This document shows, piece after piece, positions 1-6,356 of a DNA stretch of 6,459 bases (position 1 is the stretch's first letter; each line of letters starts with the position of its first letter). The notes beneath the pieces were generated by a model. That model was not told the DNA's origin and ran no database searches. It saw nothing but the letters and a program-made list of their open reading frames with translations. Position numbers and translations under genes: made by a program. The stretch is from Streptomyces sp. WM4235 (GTDB taxonomy: Bacteria; Actinomycetota; Actinomycetes; Streptomycetales; Streptomycetaceae), in contig NZ_LGDE01000075.1 in assembly GCF_001279725.1 (NCBI RefSeq), positions 1-6,459 on the forward strand, written 5' to 3'.

Positions 1-465
1 CTCCACCGGCTCCCACCAGCGCGGCGGCAGCTCCCGCCGCAACACCGTCCCGCCCGGCGTGCGCACCTCCACCGCCCCATGCCGGGACACCGCCACCGTC
101 ACCCGCTCCGACACCACCCGCCAGCCACCCCCGGTGTCCGGCTCCAGCACCGCCCGCGGATCGGGCTCCGGCCCGCCGCCCACCACCGCGTACGACGGAG
201 ACGGCTCCGCCCCGTCCCAGGCCCAGAACACCGCCCCGCCCACGGTCACCCGTACCAGCAGTTCCGACCGCGCGAACCGCAGCACACCACCGCCCGGCCG
301 GGGCTCCGTACCGGTGAGCACCCCCGGCACCCGCGCCCGCTCCGCGCCCCGTCGCGCGAGCCCCGCCGCGTCCGCGCGCCGGTGGCGCAACGCCGAACGC
401 CAGGCGCGCCTCCCGCCCGCCGTACCGATCTCCATCACCGCACGCACCAGATCACGACCGTCCAT
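1..465 (-). CDS. Probable GH31 alpha-glucosidase family protein, N-terminal part (runs off left edge)
   Basis: The reading frame starts at an ATG (465-463) behind a GGGTGAG-type ribosome binding site and stays open for 155 codons to the window edge, so the protein is incomplete. It begins MDGRDLVRAVMEIGT, has a basic Ala/Arg-rich stretch to about residue 45, then a beta-rich segment with GGAVFWAWDGAEPSPSYA (about 96-113), RVVSERVTVAVSRHGAVEV (about 136-154 of the deduced order) and ends in LPPRWWEPVE. From memory this matches the N-terminal beta-sandwich region of Streptomyces glycoside hydrolase family 31 proteins, which release alpha-linked glucose or xylose from oligosaccharides. The catalytic barrel with its aspartates lies outside the window, so activity cannot be judged. 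No signal peptide is evident, which suggests a cytoplasmic enzyme. It is divergent from the acetoacetate-CoA ligase gene. The coding call is firm; the family assignment is by recognition of the N-terminus only. Confidence 0.72.
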   Translation of the reverse strand, partial: MDGRDLVRAVMEIGTAGGRRAWRSALRHRRADAAGLARRGAERARVPGVLTGTEPRPGGGVLRFARSELLVRVTVGGAVFWAWDGAEPSPSYAVVGGGPEPDPRAVLEPDTGGGWRVVSERVTVAVSRHGAVEVRTPGGTVLRRELPPRWWEPVE

Positions 466-686
466 GCCGCTCACCCTGCCACCGGCCCTCGGCCGCGCGG
501 GCGGCGTTCAGCTGCCGTTCACCCGCCGGCCGGGCGACGCGGGCGGACAACGCGCCGCCCATGACGACCCTGGTGCTGCTGTCGATCACATGGCATGGTC
601 CCTGTGAGCCGCCGCGCGCGCACCGAACGCGCGACGGCACCCACGCACACGAAGCGCGAGCCACAGACTTGACCGGGAGCCGACCC
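466..686. other. Divergent intergenic region between the GH31-like gene and aacS
   Basis: This 221-base stretch must hold the 5' signals for both flanking divergent genes. The less GC-rich part is about 583-605, around a repeated CATG (CATGGCATG). I found no convincing pair of -35 and -10 hexamers on either strand and no clear operator. The aacS frame is open upstream to 561, but the extension lacks a good ribosome binding site and has non-conserved sequence, so I treat it as non-coding. Confidence 0.5.
675..679 (+). promoter_or_regulatory. Ribosome binding site that decides the aacS start
   Basis: GGGAG lies 7 bases before the ATG at 687. The frame is open further upstream, to an ATG at 561, but that ATG has no comparable site. 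This supports the 658-residue form over a 700-residue form. Confidence 0.65.
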
Positions 687-2663
687 ATGACCTCAGCCAC
701 CCAGCCGGAACCCCTCTGGTCCCCGAGCCCCGACCGGATCGCCGCGGCCAGGATCACCGCCTTCCAGGCCTGGGCCGCCGAGCGCTTCGGAGCCCCCGCC
801 GACGGCGGCTACCCGGCCCTGCACAGCTGGTCCGTCGACGCGCTCGACACCTTCTGGCAGGCCATCGCCGAATGGTTCGACGTACGGTTCACCACCCCGT
901 ACACCTCCGTGCTCGCCGACCGCACCATGCCCGGCGCCCGCTGGTTCACCGGCTCCACCCTCAACTACGCCGAACACGCCCTGCGCGCCGGCGAGGACCC
1001 GGCCCGCGCCGACGAACCCGCCCTGATCAGCGTCGACGAGACCCACGAGCCCACCCCCGTCACCTGGGCCGAGCTCCGCCGCCAGGTCGGCTCGCTCGCC
1101 GCCGAACTGCGCGCCGCGGGCGTACGCCCCGGCGACCGCGTCAGCGGCTACCTCCCCAACATCCCCGAAGCCGTCGTCGCCCTCCTCGCCACCGCCTCCG
1201 TCGGCGGGGTCTGGACCTCCTGCGCCCCCGACTTCGGCGCCCGCAGCGTCCTGGACCGCTTCCAGCAGGTCGAACCCGTCGTCCTGTTCACCGTCGACGG
1301 ATACCGCTACGGCGGCAAGGAACACGACCGCCGCGAAACCGTCGCCGAGCTGCGCGCCGAGCTTCCCTCCCTGCGCGCCGTCGTGCACATCCCCCTCCTC
1401 GGCACCCCCGCCCCCGAGGGCACCCGCGCCTGGGCCGACCTCACCGCCGCCGACACCGAGCCCGTCTTCGAGGCGGTCCCCTTCGACCACCCGCTGTGGG
1501 TCCTCTACTCCTCCGGCACGACCGGCCTGCCCAAGGCCATCGTCCAGTCCCAGGGCGGCATCCTCCTCGAACACCTGAAGCAGATCGGCCTGCACTGCGA
1601 GCTGGGGCCCGAGGACCGGTTCTTCTGGTACACCTCCACCGGCTGGATGATGTGGAACTTCCTCGTCTCCGGCCTGCTCACCGGCGCCACGGTCGTCCTC
1701 TACGACGGCAGCCCCGGCTTCCCCGACACCGGCGCCCAGTGGCGGATCGCGGAACGGACCCGGGCCACCCTGTACGGCACCTCCGCCGCGTACGTGATGG
1801 CCTGCCGCAAGGCGGAGGTCCACCCCTCCCGGGACTTCGACCTCTCCTCCGTGAAGGCCGTGGCCACCACCGGCTCCCCGCTCCCGCCCGACGGCTTCCG
1901 CTGGTTGCACGACGAGGTGGCCGAGGACCTCTGGATCGTCTCCGTCAGCGGCGGCACCGACGTGTGCAGCTGCTTCGCCGGCGGGGTCGCGACCCTCCCC
2001 GTGTACATCGGCGAACTCCAGGCGCCCGGCCTCGGCACCGACCTCCAGGCCTGGGACCCCGCCGGCAAGCCCGTCATCGGCGAGGTCGGCGAACTCGTCG
2101 TCACCAACCCCATGCCCTCCATGCCGATCCACTTCTGGAACGACCCCGACGGCAGCCGCTACCGCGAGAGCTACTTCGAGATGTTCCCCGGCGCCTGGCG
2201 CCACGGGGACTGGATCACCCTCACCGACCGCGGATCGGTGATCATCCACGGCCGCTCCGACTCCACCCTCAACCGGCAGGGCGTCCGCATGGGATCCGCC
2301 GACATCTACGAGGCCGTCGAACGCCTCCCGGAGATCAAGGAGTCCCTGGTCATCGGCCTGGAGGAACCGAACGGCGGCTACTGGATGCCGCTGTTCGTCC
2401 ACCTCGCGCCCGGCGCCACCCTCGACGACGACCTGCGCGACCGCATCAAGGCGACGATCCGCGCGGAGCTGTCCCCGCGGCACGTCCCCGACGAGATCAT
2501 CGAGGTCCCGGCGGTCCCGCACACCCTCACCGGCAAGCGCATCGAGGTCCCGGTCAAGCGCCTCCTCCAAGGCACGCCCCTGGCCAAGGCGGTCAACCTC
2601 GGCTCGGTCGACCGTCCGGAACTCCTCGACTTCTACGCGGAGCTGGCCCGCACCCGGAAGTGA
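687..2663 (+). CDS. aacS: Acetoacetate-CoA ligase (acetoacetyl-CoA synthetase)
   Basis: This 658-residue cytoplasmic enzyme of the ANL (acyl/aryl-CoA synthetase) superfamily joins acetoacetate to CoA using ATP, giving acetoacetyl-CoA, AMP and pyrophosphate. It feeds acetoacetate into thiolase-linked pathways. Visible parts in order: an acetyl-CoA-synthetase-type N-terminal region around 45-100 (HSWSVDALDTFW, then GSTLNYAEHAL); the P-loop motif YSSGTTGLPK at 274-283; the SGGTDVCSCF adenine-binding region with T424-D425; HGDW with the ribose-contacting D508; the hinge GRSDSTLNRQGVRMG with R523; and the C-terminal LTGKRIEVPVK with the adenylation lysine K617. Length and the GTDVCSCFAGG and STLNRQGVRMG signatures fit AacS rather than acetyl-CoA synthetase. 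The ATG at 687 is preferred because of its GGGAG site. It is intact. The next gene follows after 58 bases on the same strand, but a hairpin lies between them, so co-transcription is uncertain. From memory, S. coelicolor has a similar gene near its crr-ptsI locus; not verified here. Confidence 0.95.
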   Translation: MTSATQPEPLWSPSPDRIAAARITAFQAWAAERFGAPADGGYPALHSWSVDALDTFWQAIAEWFDVRFTTPYTSVLADRTMPGARWFTGSTLNYAEHALRAGEDPARADEPALISVDETHEPTPVTWAELRRQVGSLAAELRAAGVRPGDRVSGYLPNIPEAVVALLATASVGGVWTSCAPDFGARSVLDRFQQVEPVVLFTVDGYRYGGKEHDRRETVAELRAELPSLRAVVHIPLLGTPAPEGTRAWADLTAADTEPVFEAVPFDHPLWVLYSSGTTGLPKAIVQSQGGILLEHLKQIGLHCELGPEDRFFWYTSTGWMMWNFLVSGLLTGATVVLYDGSPGFPDTGAQWRIAERTRATLYGTSAAYVMACRKAEVHPSRDFDLSSVKAVATTGSPLPPDGFRWLHDEVAEDLWIVSVSGGTDVCSCFAGGVATLPVYIGELQAPGLGTDLQAWDPAGKPVIGEVGELVVTNPMPSMPIHFWNDPDGSRYRESYFEMFPGAWRHGDWITLTDRGSVIIHGRSDSTLNRQGVRMGSADIYEAVERLPEIKESLVIGLEEPNGGYWMPLFVHLAPGATLDDDLRDRIKATIRAELSPRHVPDEIIEVPAVPHTLTGKRIEVPVKRLLQGTPLAKAVNLGSVDRPELLDFYAELARTRK

Positions 2664-2685
2664 CTGTCAGTGGTCATGGTTACGG

Positions 2686-2712
2686 TGAGTGAGCGAATCG
2701 TCGCATCACTCA
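2686..2712. promoter_or_regulatory. 11-bp hairpin / inverted repeat just before the 2722 gene
   Basis: TGAGTGAGCGA (2686-2696) pairs with TCGC (2701-2704) plus TCACTCA (2706-2712), leaving one bulged A (2705) and an ATCG loop (2697-2700). It begins 22 bases after the aacS stop, and its last base is the first base of the AGGGGGAG ribosome binding site of the next gene. There is no following T-run, so a classical terminator is not clear. It may be an operator, a translation-modulating RNA hairpin or a weak terminator for aacS. Confidence 0.55.
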
Positions 2713-2719
2713 GGGGGAG
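2712..2719 (+). promoter_or_regulatory. Ribosome binding site that decides the 2722 start
   Basis: AGGGGGAG is directly followed by CC and the ATG at 2722, a common arrangement in Streptomyces. An in-frame GTG at 2689 lies inside the hairpin stem and has no good site of its own. Confidence 0.7.
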
Positions 2720-2721
2720 CC

Positions 2722-3642
2722 ATGCCACCGAAGAACACCCGCTCGAACGACACCCCGGGCACCCGGCGCCGCCGGTCCCCGCACCGCACCCTGCGTCGTG
2801 AAGTCCCCGGCACGGTCGGCCTCCTGGCCGACGCCGGGGACTTCGCGGCCATGCGCGGGTACCGGAGCTTCACCTTCGACGACCACCAGGACTACCTCCG
2901 CCACGTGGACGCCCTGCTCCGCTCCCTCGCGGCCCAGGGCATCCACACCACGGTCGCCCTCTTCGATCCCGAGGAGTACGCCGAGTACTGCGCGCACCAC
3001 GGCCTGGACCCGGACACCGTCGACACCCGCACCCGCTACACCGCCGGACTCGCCGGCAGCGGCGCGGGCCTGCCGTACCAGGGCCAACCCATCGACGAAC
3101 TGGTCCCGCTCCTCCTCGACGAGGCCGTCCGGCAGGCCACGTGGGAGTACGCCGGCACCCTCCTCGCCGAGGCCGGCACCTGTGCGGACTGCGGCGAGGA
3201 CATCGGCCGGGCCTCCTTCGAGCGGGCCGCCGACGCGGTGAAACGCCTGGTCGACGGAGCCGGCCCCGGCCACCACCACCTCGTGTGCAGCATCCCCACC
3301 GACACGGAACAGCTCGTCGCCGTGCTGCACGCGGACACCACCGCCGACCAGGACCGCCCACCCCGCATCGAGGGCCGCGAAGGCCTCGACTTCATGACGG
3401 TCCTGGCCGCCGGCATCGCCCAGGGCGGAGCCGGGGGACTGGTCCTGCGCAGCACCACCGAGGAGTTCAAGGACCGCGTCCACGGCTGGCGCCTGGACCG
3501 CGGACGGCTGGTCCCCCTCTCCGCGGCGGCGGTGTTCAACGCCTACTGCACCGACGCCGACACCGGCGACCCGGTGGCTCCCGAACCGGGCGTCGAGTAC
3601 TGCCCCGGCTACGAGGTGGACGATCCCGGCCCCCACCACTGA
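2722..3642 (+). CDS. Conserved-looking hypothetical protein, 306 residues, function unknown
   Basis: I do not recognise this protein as a member of a named family. The predicted product is soluble: no signal peptide and no hydrophobic segment long enough to span a membrane. The first 30 residues are basic and probably disordered (RRRR at 15-18). Residues about 31-150 look alpha/beta, including YRSFTFDDHQDYLRHVDALLRSLAAQG and a DPEEYAEYC stretch. A single CADC motif at 154-157 (TCADCGEDIG) follows, recalling half of a zinc knuckle; other cysteines are at 90, 189, 276 and 294, and HHH at 184-186 could add ligands. The C-terminal third has IPTDTEQLVAVLHAD and ends in an acidic, proline-rich tail. 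The start at ATG 2722 follows the ribosome binding site; a GTG at 2689 would add 11 residues. Codon bias is typical of the neighbours, so this is a real gene. It lies 58 bases after aacS and is convergent with ptsI. Confidence 0.85.
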   Translation: MPPKNTRSNDTPGTRRRRSPHRTLRREVPGTVGLLADAGDFAAMRGYRSFTFDDHQDYLRHVDALLRSLAAQGIHTTVALFDPEEYAEYCAHHGLDPDTVDTRTRYTAGLAGSGAGLPYQGQPIDELVPLLLDEAVRQATWEYAGTLLAEAGTCADCGEDIGRASFERAADAVKRLVDGAGPGHHHLVCSIPTDTEQLVAVLHADTTADQDRPPRIEGREGLDFMTVLAAGIAQGGAGGLVLRSTTEEFKDRVHGWRLDRGRLVPLSAAAVFNAYCTDADTGDPVAPEPGVEYCPGYEVDDPGPHH

Positions 3643-3677
3643 CCCGGACGTGTGGGAAAACGACCGCGGACACGACC

Positions 3678-3708
3678 GAGGGGCCCTCGCCACCGGCGAA
3701 GGCCCCTC
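3678..3708. terminator. Bidirectional hairpin terminator between convergent genes
   Basis: GAGGGGCC (3678-3685) pairs with GGCCCCTC (3701-3708), then after one C/A mismatch TCGCC (3687-3691) pairs with GGCGA (3695-3699), leaving a loop of ACC. This gives 13 pairs in all. It is 35 bases after the stop of the 2722 gene and 18 bases after the stop of ptsI on the other strand, the position expected of a shared terminator. There is no strong T-run on the plus side, which is common in Streptomyces; on the minus side a GTTTTCCC follows some 20 bases later. Confidence 0.85.
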
Positions 3709-3726
3709 CATCGAAGACGTGCCCTG

Positions 3727-5397
3727 CTACTCCCCGGACAGCACCGCCTGGGCGGCCGCGCGGGCCTCCTCGGCCGTGTCCGTCGCACGCGCCGCCGCGG
3801 CGGCCCGCTCGCACTGCGCGAGCGTGTGCTTGGCGAGCGTCGCCCGCACGTAGGGGATCGAGGCGGCACCCATGGAAAGAGAGGTGACACCCAGGCCCGT
3901 CAGCACACAGGCGAGCAGCGGGTCCGAGGCGGCCTCGCCACAGACACCACAGCTCTTGCCCTCGGCCTTGGCGGCGTCGGCCGACATGGCGATCAGGTCC
4001 AGCAGCGCGGGCTGCCACGGGTCCTGCAACCGCGACACGGCCCCGACCTGACGGTCGGCGGCGAAGGCGTACTGCGCCAGGTCGTTCGTGCCCAGCGACA
4101 GGAACTCGACCTCCTGGAGGATCGAGCGCGCCCGGAGCGCGGCGGAGGGGATCTCGACCATCGCACCGAACTTCGCCCGCAGCCCGGCCTCGCGGCACGC
4201 GTCCGCGAACGCCTTGGCGTCGATCCGGTCGGCCACCATCGGGGCCATGACCTCAAGGTAGACCGGCAGGCCCGCGGCGGCCTTGGCCAGCGCGGTGAGC
4301 TGTGTGCGCAGCACGTCCGGGTGGTCCAGCAGCGACCGGAGCCCGCGCACACCCAGCGCCGGGTTCGGCTCGTCGCCCGGGGTCAGGAAGTCCAGCGGCT
4401 TGTCCGCGCCGGCGTCCAGCACACGGACGACGACCCGACCCTCGGGGAAGGCCTCCAGCACCTTGCGGTACGACTCGACCTGCTTCTCCTCGGACGGCGC
4501 CTTCTTGCTGTCGTCCAGGAACAGGAACTCGGTGCGGAACAGCCCCACACCCTCGGCCCCGGCCTCGACGGCCGCCGGCACGTCCGCCGGACCACCGACG
4601 TTGGCCAGCAGCGGCACCTTGTGACCGTCGGAGGTGGCGCCCGGCCCGGACGAGGCGGCGAGAGCCGCCCTGCGCTCGGCGGCCGAGGCCTCCAGCTCGG
4701 CCCGCTTCTCGGCCGACGGGTTCACGAACAGGTCACCCGTGCTGCCGTCGACGGCGATCAGGGTGCCCTCGGCGATCTCACCGGCGCCCGGCAGCGCCAC
4801 GATCGCCGGTACGCCCAGGGCTCGCGCGAGGATGGCGCTGTGGCTGGTCGGCCCGCCCTCCTCGGTCACGAAACCGAGGACCAGCGCCGGGTCGAGCAGC
4901 GCGGTGTCTGCGGGAGCGAGGTCCCGGGCGATCAGCACGTACGGCTCGTCGCTGTCGGGCACGCCCGGCATCGGCACACCGAGCAGGCGCGCCACGATGC
5001 GGTTGCGCACGTCGTCCAGGTCGGCCACGCGCCCGGCCATGTACTCACCGGCCCCCGCGAGCAGGTCGCGGTAGGAGGCGAACGCGTCGTAGACGCCGCG
5101 CTCGGCCGTGCTGCCGACGGCGATCCGACGGTCGACGTCCGCCATCAGCTCGGGGTCCGTCGCGATCATCGCCTGGGCCTCCAGCACGTGCTGGGCCTCG
5201 CCACCGGCCAGTTGGCCGCGCGCGACGAGGTCGGCCGACACAGCCTCCACGGCCTGACGGGCGCGCCCCTGTTCGCGCTCCGCCTCGGCCGCGGTGATCT
5301 GCTTGGCCGGCGGTTCGAGAACGGCCGTGCCCATGTGCCGGACCTCGCCGATCGCCACCCCGTGGCTCACGCCGACGCCTCGCAGCGTTGTCTCCAT
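3727..5397 (-). CDS. ptsI: PTS enzyme I (phosphoenolpyruvate-protein phosphotransferase)
   Basis: This 556-residue cytoplasmic enzyme takes the phosphoryl group from phosphoenolpyruvate and passes it to HPr, the first step of the sugar phosphotransferase system. The N-terminal swivelling domain (about 1-225) carries the phosphorylated histidine in GGPTSHSAILARALGVP (H186), after an HPr-binding helical part. The C-terminal PEP-binding barrel shows GVGLFRTEFLF (283-293, R288), VVVRVLDAGADK (R325), MVEIPSA (E415, a metal ligand), SLGTNDLAQY (N438-D439) and CGVCGE with the catalytic cysteine C486. All key residues are present, so it should be active. Length matches the family. I chose the ATG at 5397 because METTLRGVGVSHGVAIG is the expected N-terminus and GGAG lies 9 bases upstream; an upstream ATG at 5511 would overlap crr and add unrelated sequence. 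It is downstream of crr with a 73-base gap and probably in one operon with it. HPr is not encoded here. Confidence 0.97.
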   Translation of the reverse strand: METTLRGVGVSHGVAIGEVRHMGTAVLEPPAKQITAAEAEREQGRARQAVEAVSADLVARGQLAGGEAQHVLEAQAMIATDPELMADVDRRIAVGSTAERGVYDAFASYRDLLAGAGEYMAGRVADLDDVRNRIVARLLGVPMPGVPDSDEPYVLIARDLAPADTALLDPALVLGFVTEEGGPTSHSAILARALGVPAIVALPGAGEIAEGTLIAVDGSTGDLFVNPSAEKRAELEASAAERRAALAASSGPGATSDGHKVPLLANVGGPADVPAAVEAGAEGVGLFRTEFLFLDDSKKAPSEEKQVESYRKVLEAFPEGRVVVRVLDAGADKPLDFLTPGDEPNPALGVRGLRSLLDHPDVLRTQLTALAKAAAGLPVYLEVMAPMVADRIDAKAFADACREAGLRAKFGAMVEIPSAALRARSILQEVEFLSLGTNDLAQYAFAADRQVGAVSRLQDPWQPALLDLIAMSADAAKAEGKSCGVCGEAASDPLLACVLTGLGVTSLSMGAASIPYVRATLAKHTLAQCERAAAAARATDTAEEARAAAQAVLSGE

Positions 5398-5441
5398 TTC
5401 ACCCGTCTCCGATTGAGCGACGGCCCCGCCGCCGCGATGAA

Positions 5442-5468
5442 TGTCCGACCCACCTGTGGAGGCGGACA
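5442..5468 (-). other. Intercistronic hairpin between crr and ptsI
   Basis: TGTCCG (5442-5447) pairs with CGGACA (5463-5468); inside it CC (5450-5451) pairs with GG (5461-5462) and CC (5453-5454) with GG (5458-5459) across one A/A mismatch, with a 3-base loop. In the crr transcript the stem begins 2 bases after the crr stop codon. There is no T-run after it. It may tune crr:ptsI stoichiometry by partial termination or by protecting a processed crr 3' end; that role is inference. Confidence 0.5.
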
Positions 5469-5470
5469 CG

Positions 5471-5920
5471 TCACTGCCAGCTGAAGAGAACGTCCGAGGT
5501 CTTGACGTCACCGTCGTCGACGACGTCGGACAGCGAGTCGGCAGTCGCCTCGAGCGCCACGACGGGGCAGACCGGGGACTTGCCGGCGGCCTCGACCGCG
5601 GCGGGGTTCCAACGGATGACGGCCTGGCCGCGCGTCACGGTGTCGCCCTTGTTCACGAGCAGCTCGAAGCCCTCGCCGTTGAGCTGAACGGTGTCGATGC
5701 CGAGGTGCACCAGCACCCCGTGGCCTTCGCCGTCGACGACCACGTACGCGTGCGGATGCAGGGAGACGACCACACCGTCGACGGGGGACACCGCCTCCGA
5801 GGGCTCGCGCACGGGGTCAATAGCGGTGCCCGGTCCCACCATCGCGCCGGAGAACACCGGATCGGGCACTGCCGCGAGTCCGATGGCGCGCCCGGCAAGT
5901 GGGGACGTCACGCTGGTCAT
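5471..5920 (-). CDS. crr: PTS enzyme IIA, glucose type (EIIA-Crr)
   Basis: This 149-residue soluble protein accepts phosphate from phospho-HPr and gives it to the IIB domain of a sugar permease; in Streptomyces it serves N-acetylglucosamine uptake among others. The single-domain beta-barrel shows the hallmark VHLGIDTV with the phosphorylated H72, and the partner histidine H57 in SLHPHAY. The 15-residue spacing equals that of H75 and H90 in E. coli IIA-Glc. SPVDGVV (45-51), GFELLVNKGDTV and the C-terminal VKTSDVLFSWQ region also fit the family. Length is normal for Gram-positive free-standing IIA proteins. The ATG at 5920 is preceded by GGGAGG with 6 bases between. It is the first gene of the probable crr-ptsI operon, with a long leader and a DasR-type operator upstream. 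Confidence 0.96.
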   Translation of the reverse strand: MTSVTSPLAGRAIGLAAVPDPVFSGAMVGPGTAIDPVREPSEAVSPVDGVVVSLHPHAYVVVDGEGHGVLVHLGIDTVQLNGEGFELLVNKGDTVTRGQAVIRWNPAAVEAAGKSPVCPVVALEATADSLSDVVDDGDVKTSDVLFSWQ

Positions 5921-6062
5921 GGAGGGCCTCCCAGGGGGTGGGGCTTCTTCGTGTCGCCGTCACAACCTGTCCTGGACGGCATACTTTGAGAAGGGTATGT
6001 CATGAGATGTCCCGGTTCCGCACGAAGCGCACCCCTGGAAAGGGGCTGCGACGTGCGGCCGC
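5921..6062 (-). promoter_or_regulatory. Predicted crr 5' untranslated leader
   Basis: If transcription starts near 6062, as the proposed promoter predicts, crr has a leader of about 140 bases. It holds a long hairpin (6014-6060), then a less GC-rich segment around 5975-6010 with a CATAC/GTATG inverted repeat (5980-5984 and 5995-5999), then the GGGAGG ribosome binding site at 5927-5932. I see no known riboswitch fold and no credible leader peptide. Confidence 0.4.
6014..6060 (-). other. Long imperfect hairpin in the crr leader
   Basis: Outer stem: CCGCACG (6018-6024) pairs with CGTGCGG (6052-6058), extended past a TT bulge by GG (6014-6015) with CC (6059-6060). Inner stem: CGCACCCCT (6028-6036) pairs with AGGGG (6041-6045) and TGCG (6047-6050), with C6046 bulged and a 4-base loop. 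The total is 18 pairs. In the crr mRNA it would form right at the predicted 5' end. No T-run follows on the minus strand, so it is unlikely to be a simple terminator. Confidence 0.65.
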
Positions 6063-6068
6063 GACACC

Positions 6069-6097
6069 AACGTAGTGGACTAGACCATACGCCTGAA
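6069..6097 (-). promoter_or_regulatory. Candidate crr promoter
   Basis: On the minus strand TTCAGG (6097-6092) and TACGTT (6074-6069) are separated by 17 bases. The -10 fits the TAnnnT pattern of Streptomyces sigma-HrdB promoters; the -35 is weak. The spacer is filled almost exactly by the dre operator, which would explain repression by DasR. The start point is predicted near 6062. Hexamer matches alone are modest evidence. Confidence 0.4.
6074..6089. promoter_or_regulatory. DasR operator (dre site)
   Basis: Read on the minus strand this is TATGGTCTAGTCCACT. It matches the dre consensus of the GntR/HutC-type regulator DasR (ACTGGTCTAGACCACT, from memory) across the TGGTCTAG core, with an imperfect right half (TCCA for ACCA). 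DasR represses PTS and chitin/GlcNAc genes and is released by glucosamine-6-phosphate; crr-ptsI is an established target in S. coelicolor. The location just upstream of crr agrees. Confidence 0.85.
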
Positions 6098-6102
6098 TCG
6101 AT

Positions 6103-6131
6103 TTGCCTGGGCACTGGTCGACCTGTACTGT
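6103..6131 (+). promoter_or_regulatory. Candidate upstream rRNA operon promoter
   Basis: TTGCCT (6103-6108) and TACTGT (6126-6131) are separated by 17 bases, a good fit to a vegetative sigma-HrdB promoter. It points towards the rRNA leader at the right end. An 8-bp palindrome GGTCGACC (6116-6123) lies in the spacer. Streptomyces rRNA operons are known to use several tandem promoters; this would be the most distal one in view. Confidence 0.5.
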
Positions 6132-6274
6132 CGTGACTCCCGCAGGGACGCACCGCGTGAACATCTCGCGAACTGCTGATGGACGGGAACCCCCTCTCCA
6201 GTATTGATCTTCACTCTCTGCCTTTCCGTGTGCCTTTTGGCAGAACGGCAAGTGGTCGGAGTAGCGAAAATCCA

Positions 6275-6289
6275 CTGGTAGAGTCGGAA
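6275..6289 (+). promoter_or_regulatory. Candidate rRNA promoter element (extended -10), copy 1
   Basis: CTGGTAGAGTCGGAA contains TAGAGT (6279-6284), an exact fit to the TAGRRT form of the Streptomyces -10, preceded by TG and one base as in extended -10 promoters. No good -35 lies at the right distance. The same 15-base element recurs at 6374-6388. Confidence 0.45.
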
Positions 6290-6356
6290 TCGCCGAAAAG
6301 GGAAAACGCGAAAGCGGCCCCCTGGAAGGCGAAAGCGAAACCCGCTTCGACCGGGA

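Noticed and set aside
59..607. Plus-strand open frames across the left-edge gene
   Set aside because: Ser/Thr/Pro/Arg-rich translations without family likeness; the minus-strand frame there has a proper start, ribosome binding site and a recognisable N-terminus.
693..2570. 625-codon open frame on the minus strand across aacS
   Set aside because: Shadow of the aacS gene; Gly/Val/Ala/Asp-rich low-complexity translation with no domain.
2689..2721. GTG start for the unknown gene, 11 codons upstream of 2722
   Set aside because: It lies inside the hairpin stem and has no good ribosome binding site, whereas the ATG at 2722 directly follows AGGGGGAG.
3652..5484. 610-codon open frame on the plus strand across ptsI
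   Set aside because: It is antisense to a fully conserved enzyme I gene; its translation is compositionally odd (Arg, Gly, His, Gln-rich) with no recognisable domain, as expected from high GC third-position bias.
5397..5511. Longer ptsI start at 5511
   Set aside because: It would overlap the end of crr and add 38 residues without enzyme I similarity; METTLRGVGVSHG is the expected N-terminus.
6115..6124. Second dre-like site, TGGTCGACCT
   Set aside because: It has the TGGTC half-site but lacks the central TA, so the half-sites are 2 bases too close for the DasR consensus. It remains a plain 8-bp palindrome in the promoter spacer.
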